Shown: positions 35,015 to 44,099, counted from the first letter of the stretch. The stretch is DNA of 64,000 bases from Clostridia bacterium (GCA_017545865.1 JAFWXO010000025.1:27273-91272); one strand, 5' to 3'. Translations and numbers: made by a program. Notes: generated by a model not told the origin, from the letters alone.

Positions 35015-36949
35015 TTAATAAATTAAAAGTAAAACAGGTTGTAATACAAAGGAGGGTTCTTTCAAGGTTACTAAATCGCCTTTTTGAGTAAATTTAACCT
35101 TTACCCTTTCGCCCTTTTCGTTGAGTTTATAAATCTTTTTAACCTTTTTATCTACGATAAGTTCAATATTCTCAATAGGGTCTGCGCACTCGTTGATAAA
35201 GGAAACGAAATAACCGCCGTCATCCATATTAGCCGTTTTTAAGTAAACCTCAGCATCGCCAGGATAATATACTTGCGCTTCGCCGTGCTCTTTTAAAATA
35301 TCGATAAACTGGCGTTTTCTCGTTTCATTAAGGAAAGAGAACGCTCCGCCGTGAATATTGCGTGGCGCGGTGGGAGTGCCTGCGAACACGTAAACCGTAC
35401 CGCCGAGTTCATTTTTGAACTTGGTTGATCCTGGGAATAAATATTCAGGCTCACAACCCGTGGTTTGATTATAAACTTTAGTTACCGCTTCCACTTTATC
35501 GTCGGTTATAACGATTTCTTTTACGCTTTGTTGAATACTCGTGTATTTGCCGGGCTCGTTGTAAACAACTTCGGTCTTTGGCATTTTGCCCGTCCACTCG
35601 CGAATATCAACGCCAAGATATTTACCGTAGCCACGGTCGATTAAGATTTTTGCGCTTTCCCAGTCTAAAACAACGTTGCCAGCAAGAAGTTCCTTAACTT
35701 CTTCGTCTGGAAGAATTGAAGTGATTTTACCTGCAAAACAGTTAATACCCGTTACTTCCGTTGAGAAAGATAACGGCAAGCCCATTTGGTCAAGGAAAGT
35801 TGTGGTAAACCCGTCGTTATGCTCAACGTTTGTATAGTTTGTGAGTTTGCGAGTGATAAAAGTGTTGAAACCACGCCATCTTAAAGTGGGGTAAATTCTT
35901 GCAAGTTCTTCATATAAATCACGGTTTTTAGCAAGAACTTTTCTATACGCTTTTCCACTATTAGGCTCGTACGGTGAGCGAGTGAGCCATTGTTTAGCGC
36001 CGTTGCAACCTTCAAGCAAAGAGCAAATAAAATGGGTGTGCAAACTTTGAGCGGAAGTTGAATATCTGTTATGTGGGCAGGTATCGGTTTCCGCCATAAT
36101 AACGTCAACCTTATCTTTAAGCCTTGTTGTATGGCGAGCCGCTCTAAAAGAAACGTAACTGAAAAATCTTGTTCCGGCAGGAGTGTAATAACCGTTTGAT
36201 AAACGATAAGTTACGGGGTTTTTACTTCCCGATAAAACTACCGCGCGCTCATAGTCAAGGCTCACGGAACTACCGCCACAGTATGAGCCTTGAATATAAG
36301 GATCAACTTCATCTATAGCCTTTCTTATAATTTGGGCGGTTGCTAAAAGAGAATCTTGGTTTGTTTGCTTTAAAATATCGTATAAACGGTTGCCTTCTTC
36401 ATCGCCCTTTTGAATTTTTTCCCAAAGTTCTTCACGGGTTAAGTTTAACCCTGCCATTTCGTTAAACTTCTTCATGTGAAGTGGGCAAGCGCAAGCCTTA
36501 CCCGGCCTTGTAACAAGCCTAAAGTCATCGTCGATCATAATGGCTTTCGGAGAACAAAGGGCAATCTTTTTAATTGCGTTGTAAATATATTCGTTAAACC
36601 TATCGTCCAACGGGCAAGCAACGTTATCCGTTTTACCGTCAGTCAAATTAGTGTACGCTTGGATAGCGAAAGGCTTGCCAAGAGTCCAGCCGTGCCCAAG
36701 TGTTGCTTGAACTAAAACACCGCTTGGAACGCCTGCTTTATCTAAAATTGCTTTGTACTTTTTGTAACTATTGCAAAGTTCTTCCGCCTTGTCAACGAGG
36801 GGATCGCCTTCGGGAACAAGCGTCATATTAAACATAGGGAGCGAACATACGCCAGTGTTATATTGCTCAATGATATCTTGGCAAATTTCTTCAACGTACG
36901 CGTCGTTAAACTTCATTATCGAGTATAAAACAAGTTTTCTTTCCTTCAT
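35015..36949 (-). CDS. Putative glycoside hydrolase-like TIM-barrel protein
   Basis: The protein has 644 residues and no signal peptide, so it is cytoplasmic. The N-terminal 400 residues have the beta-alpha pattern of a TIM barrel (IMIDDDF, VDVIMAETD, GFTTTFLD), resembling clan GH-A hydrolases such as beta-galactosidase-like families. The C-terminal 150 residues look like a beta-sandwich. I cannot assign a family or the catalytic pair. GGAG precedes the start, and a TTGAAT-N17-TATCAT promoter lies upstream. It is a single gene facing the convergent trpB2. Confidence 0.5.
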   Translation of the reverse strand: MKERKLVLYSIMKFNDAYVEEICQDIIEQYNTGVCSLPMFNMTLVPEGDPLVDKAEELCNSYKKYKAILDKAGVPSGVLVQATLGHGWTLGKPFAIQAYTNLTDGKTDNVACPLDDRFNEYIYNAIKKIALCSPKAIMIDDDFRLVTRPGKACACPLHMKKFNEMAGLNLTREELWEKIQKGDEEGNRLYDILKQTNQDSLLATAQIIRKAIDEVDPYIQGSYCGGSSVSLDYERAVVLSGSKNPVTYRLSNGYYTPAGTRFFSYVSFRAARHTTRLKDKVDVIMAETDTCPHNRYSTSAQSLHTHFICSLLEGCNGAKQWLTRSPYEPNSGKAYRKVLAKNRDLYEELARIYPTLRWRGFNTFITRKLTNYTNVEHNDGFTTTFLDQMGLPLSFSTEVTGINCFAGKITSILPDEEVKELLAGNVVLDWESAKILIDRGYGKYLGVDIREWTGKMPKTEVVYNEPGKYTSIQQSVKEIVITDDKVEAVTKVYNQTTGCEPEYLFPGSTKFKNELGGTVYVFAGTPTAPRNIHGGAFSFLNETRKRQFIDILKEHGEAQVYYPGDAEVYLKTANMDDGGYFVSFINECADPIENIELIVDKKVKKIYKLNEKGERVKVKFTQKGDLVTLKEPSFVLQPVLLLIY

Positions 36950-37057
36950 ACTTTTATCTCCAAATTGAGTTATTATCTATATGATAGCATATTATAATGG
37001 GGAATTCAATGTAAAATCAATCAAAAAATATGTAAAACTTGTCAATATTCTAAAAGA

Positions 37058-37088
37058 AAAACCCTATGATATTTCATAGGGCTTTAAG
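37058..37088 (-). terminator. Terminator of the amino acid permease
   Basis: ACCCTATGA / TCATAGGG has an A-rich left side giving a T-run on the minus strand. Confidence 0.75.
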
Positions 37089-37090
37089 TT

Positions 37091-38500
37091 TTATTCTTTA
37101 ATTTGTGATTTTTTATCGCGCTTAGTCTTAATAACGTCAAATATAGCGCCGATGCCCATAATAACGACAAAGAACACTAAGTAGAATAAAACGGGGAAAG
37201 AGAATTTTTCAGATGATTTAAACGGAACGATACCGTGCGCGTAAACCGCGGCGAAAACCATAACAGCGCAAGCGATAATCGCTAAAACGGGAAGAACGAA
37301 ACGCTTGAACTTTGGAAGAGATTTTTCCTTCTTCATCCAAACGATGAACATAGGAATATACATAGCGTAAATAGTAATGATAGGAAGTTCAGACGAGTCG
37401 AAATTGAAAACGCCGAACCAACCGCTCGTTAAATTAGCGCCGTAGAAATATAAAAGCCACAACACCGTTACGAGCAAGCCCCAAACGGATGAGTTTGTCG
37501 TTGCGTTGGTAACTTTATCAACTTGCTTAAACATTTCAATGCCAGGGCCTTCGTTTCGAACGGCAAGCGCGTACATACCGCGCGTTTCCGCCATCATAAG
37601 CCCGTTTAAAGTTCCTAAACAAGATATAACAACGCAAACGTTAAGAAGCGTTCCACCAACCGCGCCGAACACGTTTTTGAAAGCAACGTAAACCCCGTCG
37701 TCAGTCATTAAAGTACCAACGGACGCGCCGCCCGCAAGACCGATATTATATAAAACGTAGGCTATAATTACCACTATTGAGCCGATAATAAGAGCAAGCG
37801 GTAAGTTTTTCTTGGGATTTTCAAGTTCCGCATTGATACTCGTTGCGCATATCCAGCCTTCGTAAGCAAAAACCGCCGCAACAACGCCCGCAAACAAGCC
37901 ACCGCCGAACGATACCGAACCGCCACCTAAGGAAACGTTAGTAAAGTTATCAATAAGCGTTCCTTTTGCCAAGCCAACGATTGAGCCTATAACAGCCATC
38001 AATAAAATAGGCACGAGTTTTATAAAGGTTGCGCTCGTTTGGAACTTGCCTGCAAGTTTAGGCGCAAGCGCGTTCATTGAGTAAACGCCGATTAAGAATA
38101 CGCCCGCTAAAGTCATAACTTCAGGTCCGGTTATGTCCCAGCCTAAAATAACGCCGAAATATCTTGCGGATACCCAAGATAAAACGCTCGTCATAGCGGG
38201 ATAGTAGATGTTAACCAAGAACCACGCGAGATAATACGCGTATCTTCTACCGAAAGTTGCTTCCGCATAGTCAACAACGCCGTTTACTTTCTCGTGCTTT
38301 GTTGCCATAACGGAAAATTGAAGAGCGCAAGCAATCATAATAATGCCCGTGAGCGCCCAAGCAAGTATACCAACGAGCAAGTTACCGCCCGTTCTTTCAA
38401 GCATGGTTTTGCCTTTAAAGAATATACCAGAGCCTATAACCGTGCCTACAACCATACAAATTGCGGTTAATAATCCATACTTTCTAGTTAATTTTTCCAT
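37091..38500 (-). CDS. APC-family amino acid permease
   Basis: The protein has 469 residues and 12 membrane segments. The first helix motif TVIGSGIFFKGKTML and the conserved FAYEGWICATSINAELENP loop fit the L-type amino acid transporter/exchanger subgroup (SteT-like). It imports or exchanges neutral amino acids; the substrate is not fixed. It is close behind the C39-like gene (19 bases), so probably co-transcribed. Confidence 0.88.
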   Translation of the reverse strand: MEKLTRKYGLLTAICMVVGTVIGSGIFFKGKTMLERTGGNLLVGILAWALTGIIMIACALQFSVMATKHEKVNGVVDYAEATFGRRYAYYLAWFLVNIYYPAMTSVLSWVSARYFGVILGWDITGPEVMTLAGVFLIGVYSMNALAPKLAGKFQTSATFIKLVPILLMAVIGSIVGLAKGTLIDNFTNVSLGGGSVSFGGGLFAGVVAAVFAYEGWICATSINAELENPKKNLPLALIIGSIVVIIAYVLYNIGLAGGASVGTLMTDDGVYVAFKNVFGAVGGTLLNVCVVISCLGTLNGLMMAETRGMYALAVRNEGPGIEMFKQVDKVTNATTNSSVWGLLVTVLWLLYFYGANLTSGWFGVFNFDSSELPIITIYAMYIPMFIVWMKKEKSLPKFKRFVLPVLAIIACAVMVFAAVYAHGIVPFKSSEKFSFPVLFYLVFFVVIMGIGAIFDVIKTKRDKKSQIKE

Positions 38501-38519
38501 TTGTTTTTCCTTTTTTATT

Positions 38520-39200
38520 TTATTCTATAACAACGAATCCACACCCGTCGCTATCCAAATTTTCAAGTTCGCCCCAAGTTTTATCGGTGGGGTTTGCTAT
38601 TTTTGATAAAGCCATTTCAATAGTTTTAGTATCAACCGCGTTTATACCTAAAACACAGCCCGAATAATCGCCGTTTAAAGAACTGTTTAAAACCACGATA
38701 TTTCCGCTCTCGTCAAACCCAGAAAGAACAACCCAGTGATGTCCTTTTGAAAAGGGGTTATTTGGAAATTCTTCACTCGGGCAAGAAATCATAGCCACGA
38801 GTTTGCCAGTTTTAAGTTCCTTTATTATTTGCTCGGTAGCAGATTTTCTATCGCCGTTGAGAACGCCAAAGCACCTTGCTTCTAGCCCATAAGAGTTAAA
38901 GACCTTTACCATACCCGTTACCGATAAAAAGGGGTATTGCTTGTTTCCGCTCTTAGATACGCCTTGCTCGCCGAAAAGTTCTAAGCACCTTTGATATTCT
39001 TCCCAAGGGGTTACCTTTTGCCCCCTTAAATTTAAAATCATCGATACCGAACAATGCCCGCACCCACTATACTGAAGTTGAGCAAAATTTTCAACTTCTT
39101 TTATTCTTTGTTGCATCCAAACGGGGGTAGAAAAACCGTTAACCGTTGCCACAACGGGCGTTAACTCATTATCTAAAACTTGGTATTTTACCATACACAT
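38520..39200 (-). CDS. C39-like papain-fold peptidase
   Basis: The protein has 226 residues without a signal peptide. The core has the Cys of QYSGCGHCSVSM, the His in GHHWVVLSG and an Asn/Asp partner in VVLNSS, the Cys-His-Asn layout of C39-like peptidases. As a cytoplasmic protein next to an amino acid permease it may be a peptidase for imported peptides, but this is inference. The ATG lies six bases after TATAAT with TTGTCA 17 bases upstream, a leaderless start; its -35 overlaps that of the divergent thrH. Confidence 0.65.
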   Translation of the reverse strand: MCMVKYQVLDNELTPVVATVNGFSTPVWMQQRIKEVENFAQLQYSGCGHCSVSMILNLRGQKVTPWEEYQRCLELFGEQGVSKSGNKQYPFLSVTGMVKVFNSYGLEARCFGVLNGDRKSATEQIIKELKTGKLVAMISCPSEEFPNNPFSKGHHWVVLSGFDESGNIVVLNSSLNGDYSGCVLGINAVDTKTIEMALSKIANPTDKTWGELENLDSDGCGFVVIE

Positions 39201-39206
39201 AAAATT

Positions 39207-39257
39207 ATTATAACATTTCGATTAAGATTTGACAACCGTTTAAAATTTTTATATAAT
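39207..39257. promoter_or_regulatory. Divergent promoters sharing overlapping -35 boxes
   Basis: Forward (thrH): TTGACA 39229-39234, 17 bases, TATAAT 39252-39257. Reverse (C39-like): TTGTCA 39235-39230, 17 bases, TATAAT 39212-39207. The -35 boxes share five bases, so only one RNA polymerase can hold them at a time. Confidence 0.8.
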
Positions 39258-39280
39258 AAAAACGTTAAAGGAGATTTATT

Positions 39281-39892
39281 ATGAGTAACGATATGAATAT
39301 TGTTTGCTTAGATTTAGAGGGCGTTTTAGTTCCTGAAATTTGGATTGCGTTTAGTGAAGAAACGAATATTCCCGAACTTAAAATCACCACCCGTGAAGAA
39401 CCCGATTACGATAAACTTATGAAATATCGTATTAAAATCTTAAAAGAACACGGCTTAGGTCTTAAAGAAATTCAAGAAACTATTTCTAAAATCAACCCGT
39501 TAAACGGCGCGAAAGAGTTTTTAGATGAACTTAGAAAAATCACTCAAGTTATAATTTTATCCGATACTTTCACTCAGTTTGCTATGCCCTTAATGGCAAA
39601 ACTTGGCTATCCAACTATTATGTGCAACACGCTTGAAGTTGCGGATAACGGCGAGATAGTAGGCTTTAAAATGCGTTGTGAAAATTCAAAACTCACCACT
39701 ATTAAAGCCCTTCAATCTGCTGGGTTTGAAACTATTTGCGCAGGCGATAGTTATAACGACCTTGGCATGATTTTAAACGGAAAAGCAGGCTTCTTGTTTA
39801 AAAGCACGGATAAAATTAAAAAAGATTATCCAAATCTTCCCGCTTACGAAACTTACGACGAACTTTTAACCGCTATTAAAAACGCACTTTAA
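39281..39892 (+). CDS. thrH: Phosphoserine phosphatase / homoserine phosphotransferase-like (ThrH)
   Basis: The protein has 203 residues, a HAD-fold phosphatase. Motif I is CLDLEGVLVPE with a Glu in place of the usual second Asp, the feature of ThrH; motif II is ILSDTF, motif III Lys in KLTTIKALQ, and motif IV GDSYNDLGM. ThrH acts on phosphoserine or transfers phosphate to homoserine, linking serine and threonine metabolism. AAGGAG is the ribosome site. A terminator follows that overlaps the dgt -35. Confidence 0.88.
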   Translation: MSNDMNIVCLDLEGVLVPEIWIAFSEETNIPELKITTREEPDYDKLMKYRIKILKEHGLGLKEIQETISKINPLNGAKEFLDELRKITQVIILSDTFTQFAMPLMAKLGYPTIMCNTLEVADNGEIVGFKMRCENSKLTTIKALQSAGFETICAGDSYNDLGMILNGKAGFLFKSTDKIKKDYPNLPAYETYDELLTAIKNAL

Positions 39893-39925
39893 AAAATACA
39901 AGGCAAACCGCCTTGTATTTTTTTT
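39892..39925 (+). terminator. Terminator of thrH overlapping the dgt promoter
   Basis: AAAATACAAGG / CCTTGTATTTT plus a T-run; the TTGTAT of the right arm is also the -35 of dgt. Confidence 0.8.
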
Positions 39926-39941
39926 AAGGCTGTTGTATAAT
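39913..39941 (+). promoter_or_regulatory. Leaderless promoter of dgt
   Basis: TTGTAT (39913-39918), 17 bases, TATAAT (39936-39941), six bases, ATG 39948. Confidence 0.7.
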
Positions 39942-39947
39942 TTAGTT

Positions 39948-41132
39948 ATGTATAACGAACTATCTAAAGAGTTAATAGAAAAAATTGAATACGATAAAGC
40001 AAACGGCAGAGATTTTGACTTTTCTTTTAAAGATGAAAACGCCGTTAGGCGAAACAAGTCAACTAACGATAATAAAGGAATTTTGCGCTCCCCTTTCGTT
40101 CGCGATACCGACAAGATTTTAAACTGCCCCTTTTATAATCGTTACGCAGATAAAACGCAGGTTTTCTCCCTTAGGAAAAACGACGATATTTCAAGAAGGG
40201 CGCTCCACGTTCAACTCGTTTCAAGAATAGCAAGAACTATCGGTAAAACGCTTGGGCTTAACCTTGACCTTATTGAAGCAATTTCTTTAAGCCACGACCT
40301 TGGGCACACCCCGTTTGGTCACGCAGGCGAAAGTTTTTTAGACGAGGCGTTTTCTTCGCATACGGGCAAGCGTTTTTTCCACAACGTTCACTCAATTCGC
40401 GTGCTTGATAAAATCTTCCCTTTAAACGTTACCCTTCAAACGCTTGACGGGGTTATCTCACACAACGGCGAACTTGAACTTAGCAAGTATTCCCCAGTAA
40501 GCCTTTCGGGCTTTGAAGAATTTGACAAGCGCGTTGAAGATTGCTACCAAAGTGAAAAAGCCGTTTTAAAACTTATTCCGTCAACCTTGGAAGGTTGCGT
40601 TATGAGAATTTCAGATATAATAGCGTATCTTGGAAAAGACAGGCAAGACGCGATTAAAGCAAACCTTTCCCCCGAATTTTTTGACTACGGGATAGGCGTG
40701 ATAAATTCTGAAATCGTTAACAACCTAACCGTTAACCTTATTGAAAACAGTTACGGAAAACCGTATATTAAAATGGACGGCGAAGCGTTTTTAGCAATGC
40801 AAAAAGCAAAAAAGGATAATTACGAGTTTATCTATAACGCTAAGTCTAACTTGGATATAAAATCAACGCTTAGAGAAATGTTACTTTCCCTTTACGATAA
40901 ACTCTTGTTTGACCTTACGAGTGGCGTTAAAACTTCTCCCATTTTTACCCACCATTTAGATTATATAAACAAGCCCTACTATAAACGCTTAACGCCTTAT
41001 GAAGAAACGGAGAAAAACCAAATTGTAGTTGACTATATCGCTAGTATGACGGATGATTATTTCATTGAACTCTTTGCCCATCTTTTCCCGTCTTCTACGT
41101 TAAAAATTAAATATATAGGATATTTTGAATAA
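39948..41132 (+). CDS. dgt: dGTPase-like HD-domain triphosphohydrolase
   Basis: The product has 394 residues from ATG 39948. The Dgt family is shown by RSPFVRDTDKI, TQVF, the HD pair in ALHVQLVSRIARTI and SLSHDLGHTPFGHAGE, and a C-terminal helical part. It removes triphosphate from dGTP or other dNTPs. There is no ribosome site and the TATAAT lies six bases before the start, so it is probably leaderless. A role in nucleotide pool control is likely; an anti-phage role is possible for the family but nothing nearby supports it. Confidence 0.88.
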   Translation: MYNELSKELIEKIEYDKANGRDFDFSFKDENAVRRNKSTNDNKGILRSPFVRDTDKILNCPFYNRYADKTQVFSLRKNDDISRRALHVQLVSRIARTIGKTLGLNLDLIEAISLSHDLGHTPFGHAGESFLDEAFSSHTGKRFFHNVHSIRVLDKIFPLNVTLQTLDGVISHNGELELSKYSPVSLSGFEEFDKRVEDCYQSEKAVLKLIPSTLEGCVMRISDIIAYLGKDRQDAIKANLSPEFFDYGIGVINSEIVNNLTVNLIENSYGKPYIKMDGEAFLAMQKAKKDNYEFIYNAKSNLDIKSTLREMLLSLYDKLLFDLTSGVKTSPIFTHHLDYINKPYYKRLTPYEETEKNQIVVDYIASMTDDYFIELFAHLFPSSTLKIKYIGYFE

Positions 41133-41136
41133 TAAA

Positions 41137-41164
41137 AAGCAAGGCAATTAAGCCTTGCTTTTTC
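41137..41164. terminator. Bidirectional terminator
   Basis: AAAAGCAAGGC AATTAA GCCTTGCTTTTT separates convergent dgt and the small membrane protein gene. Confidence 0.85.
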
Positions 41165-41477
41165 ACTTTCTAAAAAATTTATCTTTTATAAACTCGATTA
41201 CTAATTTTATGCCAACGCTTATTATCAAATATAGGAAAAATACTATTCCTATCATAATTAAAACGTACATCGCCATAAAAAAGATATTTAACCCTTCGCC
41301 ATAGTCTTCCACGCCGAAAAGTTTAAAAATCTTGCCGTTGCCAACCACTATTATTCCCGTAACAACCGCCAGTATAAACGCAGTTATAATGATAATGAGT
41401 TTAACCCTATTATACTGCTTGGCTTTTCTTTGAAATTCTTTTTCTTGTTCGGGGGTAACCTTAAAAAGTTTGCTCAT
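41163..41477 (-). CDS. Small membrane protein, unknown
   Basis: The protein has 104 residues. A basic N-terminus (EKEFQRKAKQYNRVK) is followed by two hydrophobic segments (about 27-48 and 65-90) with a short basic tail (KFIKDKFFRK). I do not recognise a family. The start overlaps the stop of the upstream gene (TAATG), so translation is coupled to the AllA-like gene. Confidence 0.55.
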   Translation of the reverse strand: MSKLFKVTPEQEKEFQRKAKQYNRVKLIIIITAFILAVVTGIIVVGNGKIFKLFGVEDYGEGLNIFFMAMYVLIMIGIVFFLYLIISVGIKLVIEFIKDKFFRK

Positions 41478-41968
41478 TAAAGAACTATTTCAAACTGCTC
41501 GTCTTTGGTTAAGTCAACCACTTTGCAGTCGTTCATATAGGTGCATTCAGGGAGTATTATAAGAGCGGTAAGCTCGTCTTTCTTCTTAGGAAGGGGGGCT
41601 AAGTGCCAAACGCAAGCGTTCATTTTGATAAGGGTGTTTTTAGGAACGATAAACGCTTTAGTTCGGTCGGTAATGGGTTTGCCAGCAGAAGGCTCGGCAA
41701 CGTGTAAAATCATATCGTCGTTAAGGGGCATAATAAGTTCGCAAGTGGTGGTGTGATACTCAATTTGAGTTATAACCATCTTCTCAGGTTTTTTAACGAG
41801 AATAGGTGAAAACCCAACGTTTCCACACTCGTTAGCAAGCAAACGGTCGGGGAAGAATTTGTGAATTTCGCCACACAAGGGATAACCGTCAGGCTTGGCA
41901 AAATTATAGTATTCGCCGTAAGGCGCAAAGTCTTTTTTAGTTAAAGGCATTGCTTTGATAGTTTTCAT
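41477..41968 (-). CDS. Ureidoglycolate lyase-like (AllA/DUF4867) cupin protein
   Basis: The protein has 163 residues with a cupin fold. The start TIKAMPLTKKDFAPYGEYY and the core VEYHTTTCELIMPLNDDMIL, with a conserved ACVWHLAPLP, fit the AllA/DUF4867 group. True AllA breaks ureidoglycolate to glyoxylate and urea, but no other allantoin gene is present here, so the activity is uncertain. A good AAAGGAG ribosome site exists. Confidence 0.65.
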   Translation of the reverse strand: MKTIKAMPLTKKDFAPYGEYYNFAKPDGYPLCGEIHKFFPDRLLANECGNVGFSPILVKKPEKMVITQIEYHTTTCELIMPLNDDMILHVAEPSAGKPITDRTKAFIVPKNTLIKMNACVWHLAPLPKKKDELTALIILPECTYMNDCKVVDLTKDEQFEIVL

Positions 41969-42045
41969 AATAATCTCCTTTAAAAGTTTATCTTTTATAT
42001 TGTAACGCTAATCGGCAAAAAAATCAATACCAAACGGCAAAATAA

Positions 42046-42078
42046 AACCCCACTTTGAAAGTTTCAAAACGGGGTTTG
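42046..42078 (-). terminator. Terminator of the SHOCT gene
   Basis: AAACCCC ... GGGGTTT with an inner TTTGAAA/TTTCAAA stem; A-run on the left gives T-run on the minus strand. Confidence 0.75.
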
Positions 42079-42083
42079 TTGTA

Positions 42084-42764
42084 TTATAACAACTCTTTTT
42101 TCTTTTGGTCGAACTCTTCTTGAGAGATAACACCTGCGTCTAAAAGGTCTTTATATTCTTTTAAAAGTTGAATTGAACTCATTTGGCTTTTTTGAGATTT
42201 AACGCTTGCTCCCTTTTCTTTAACGGCAACAAAAGTAGTTTCTCCGTCAACTTTATAAAGTTTATCAAACACGATATATCCTGCAAAAGTAAGCGCACAC
42301 AAAATAAAGGATAAGAAAGCCGAAGAAGAAGTGCGAATCCACTTTCCAAAATTATCTAACACGCTACTAAACGCTATACCTTCAAGCATATACCAAGCGG
42401 TAAGTGAAACGCCAACTATCATTAAAATCTTAACAGCTTTATTGATAATTTTGTTGTCAAAGAAAAACTTTAACACGCCAAGCGCCATTACGGCAATTCC
42501 AACGAGAAGTTGAATAAGCGAAAATAAACCTATTAAAACGGGAACAATGCCCGCATCTTCCTCAACGTAAGGCATATCGGTGCTAAAACTTAAAAAAGTA
42601 AAACCACTTTCTTTATAAACGCCATTGTACTCAGGGCTATACCAAGAACTTTCCGAATACCAAACACCTTTTATTACCGTGAAAGCAAGGCTTATAACTA
42701 TTAAGAACCCTAAAAATATTGTAATTGAGTTAAGTATTATTTGTTTTAACTTTGCTTTATCCAT
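42084..42764 (-). CDS. SHOCT-domain membrane protein
   Basis: The protein has 226 residues and four hydrophobic segments (about 12-30, 62-90, 95-115, 135-158) with a C-terminal SHOCT motif (LLKEYKDLLDAGVISQEEFD) used for oligomerisation or partner contact. Its promoter TTGACA-N17-TATAAT has an inverted repeat TAACAA...TTGTTA in the spacer. It is divergent from a small XRE gene, whose product may repress it. Confidence 0.65.
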   Translation of the reverse strand: MDKAKLKQIILNSITIFLGFLIVISLAFTVIKGVWYSESSWYSPEYNGVYKESGFTFLSFSTDMPYVEEDAGIVPVLIGLFSLIQLLVGIAVMALGVLKFFFDNKIINKAVKILMIVGVSLTAWYMLEGIAFSSVLDNFGKWIRTSSSAFLSFILCALTFAGYIVFDKLYKVDGETTFVAVKEKGASVKSQKSQMSSIQLLKEYKDLLDAGVISQEEFDQKKKELL

Positions 42765-42796
42765 AACTACTCTCCTTAGAATAATAATATAGTTTT

Positions 42797-42852
42797 ATTA
42801 TAGTAACAATTTTTGTTATTGTCAACTAAAATGTAACTGAAATTGTTACAAT
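42797..42852. promoter_or_regulatory. Divergent operator region between SHOCT gene and XRE gene
   Basis: Reverse promoter: TTGACA (42825-42820), 17 bases, TATAAT (42802-42797). Inverted repeats TAACAA/TTGTTA (42804-42818) lie in its spacer, and TGTAAC/GTTACA (42832-42850) overlap the forward -10 TACAAT (42847-42852). Two similar half-site pairs, one at each promoter, fit repression of both genes by the XRE protein. Confidence 0.65.
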
Positions 42853-42858
42853 TATAAT

Positions 42859-43065
42859 ATGGTAGAGTTTAAGGTAAGGTTAAAGGAATTGCGACTTGAA
42901 AAAAAGATTTCGCAACAAGAACTAGGTTTAGTTGTAAACATGTCTAAAATGGCGATATCTCACTGGGAAAGCGGTCACAGTGAGCCGAGCATTTCTCAAC
43001 TGATAATTTTGTCCGAGTTTTTTGACGTTACGGTTGATTATTTAATAGGGAAAACAAACGAATAA
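42859..43065 (+). CDS. Small XRE-family DNA-binding protein
   Basis: The protein has 68 residues and one XRE helix-turn-helix (ISQQELGLVVNMSKMAISHW, SQLIILSEFFDVTVDYLIG). It has no ribosome site; the ATG lies six bases after TACAAT, so the transcript is likely leaderless. The -35 is not consensus (a TTGTCA is 22 bases upstream). It sits opposite the SHOCT gene with operator-like repeats between. Confidence 0.75.
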   Translation: MVEFKVRLKELRLEKKISQQELGLVVNMSKMAISHWESGHSEPSISQLIILSEFFDVTVDYLIGKTNE

Positions 43066-43096
43066 AAAAGGAGCGAACGTTTCGCTCCTTTTTTGT
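43066..43096. terminator. Bidirectional terminator
   Basis: AAGGAGCGAA CG TTTCGCTCCTT with A and T runs on both sides. Confidence 0.85.
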
Positions 43097-43100
43097 TTTG

Positions 43101-43973
43101 TTAAATTGAAAGAACGGCAACTGCAACCGCGCCAAGACCAACGCCCAACCATTGCCACCACGAAAGTTTTTCCTTAAAGGCAAATTTTGAAAATAAAGTT
43201 AGTATTATAAGCCCACCAACGCCGATTACTGGATAAATCAAACTTGGCGAAAGACTCGTTGTTGCCATTAAGATTACGAAAAAGTTTAAAAGCCCGTTAA
43301 ATACGCCTGCAAACGTTGGCATATACCACGAACTTTTTAAAACTTTGAGCGTTTCCTTTTTATCATCTCTAAGCCATAAAACAAAGCAAGTGATAGCCGA
43401 AAAGCCCGTTGCAACGAACATAAAGAAGTTGCCGTAATTACCGTTAAAGTAAATTTGCTCCGTTTTTTGAACGATAGCGCAACCTGCGTTTGACGCGAAC
43501 GCCAAGATTGCAAAAATTAGCCATTTAAAATTAAACTTTTCACCGCCATCTTTGTTTTTGCCTTTATATAAACATAGCCAAATGGAAACGCAAACTAAAA
43601 CTACGCCTATAATAACTAAAAGGTTTGGCTTTGCGCCCCAGAAAAAGAAACCCCAAACGGTTGCGCCGATAAGCGAGAGTTGTGAAAACAAACCCGTGAG
43701 CGCAATAGGCCCTGACTTAACGGCTAAAATATAGGATATATTGTAAAGGGCGAAGAACGCGCCGAACATAAGCGAAAACCAAATAACTTTTGCGTTTAAC
43801 GTTCTGTCAAAGCAAAAAACTATCGCCCAAAACAAAAATACGGCAAGTGATATTAAAAACGAATACAGTGAAGACGCGCCTTTTTCGCCTTCATTCTTCT
43901 TGTTGAAAAATCCGCCTATAACGCTTGAAAGACCTATCGACGTTACTGCGAAAGTTAAATATAAATACGGCAT
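43101..43973 (-). CDS. DMT-family (EamA) transporter
   Basis: The product has 290 residues from ATG 43973, which has AAAGGAG before it; the longer reading has no ribosome site. Ten membrane segments in two EamA repeats are visible, with small gly-rich ends (LSLIGATVWGFFFWG, GVGLGAVAVAVLS). It likely exports or imports a small metabolite; the substrate is unknown. Confidence 0.8.
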   Translation of the reverse strand: MPYLYLTFAVTSIGLSSVIGGFFNKKNEGEKGASSLYSFLISLAVFLFWAIVFCFDRTLNAKVIWFSLMFGAFFALYNISYILAVKSGPIALTGLFSQLSLIGATVWGFFFWGAKPNLLVIIGVVLVCVSIWLCLYKGKNKDGGEKFNFKWLIFAILAFASNAGCAIVQKTEQIYFNGNYGNFFMFVATGFSAITCFVLWLRDDKKETLKVLKSSWYMPTFAGVFNGLLNFFVILMATTSLSPSLIYPVIGVGGLIILTLFSKFAFKEKLSWWQWLGVGLGAVAVAVLSI

Positions 43974-44063
43974 ATAAACTCCTTTATTGCTACGCTTATT
44001 TAACCATATCTTCAATTTTTTTGCAAGCATTTTTAATTAAAAAAGGCTTAACTTATCCTTTAC

Positions 44064-44092
44064 TTTACAAAACGCAAATAATGTGGTATAAA
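44064..44092 (+). promoter_or_regulatory. Leaderless promoter of the polymerase gene
   Basis: TTTACA (44064-44069), 17 bases, TATAAA (44087-44092) preceded by TGG (extended -10), seven bases, ATG 44100. Confidence 0.65.
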
Positions 44093-44099
44093 TTAAGAT

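Noticed and set aside
39948-41132. dGTPase as part of an anti-phage island
   Set aside because: Neighbours are ThrH and small metabolic or membrane genes; no other defence gene is near.
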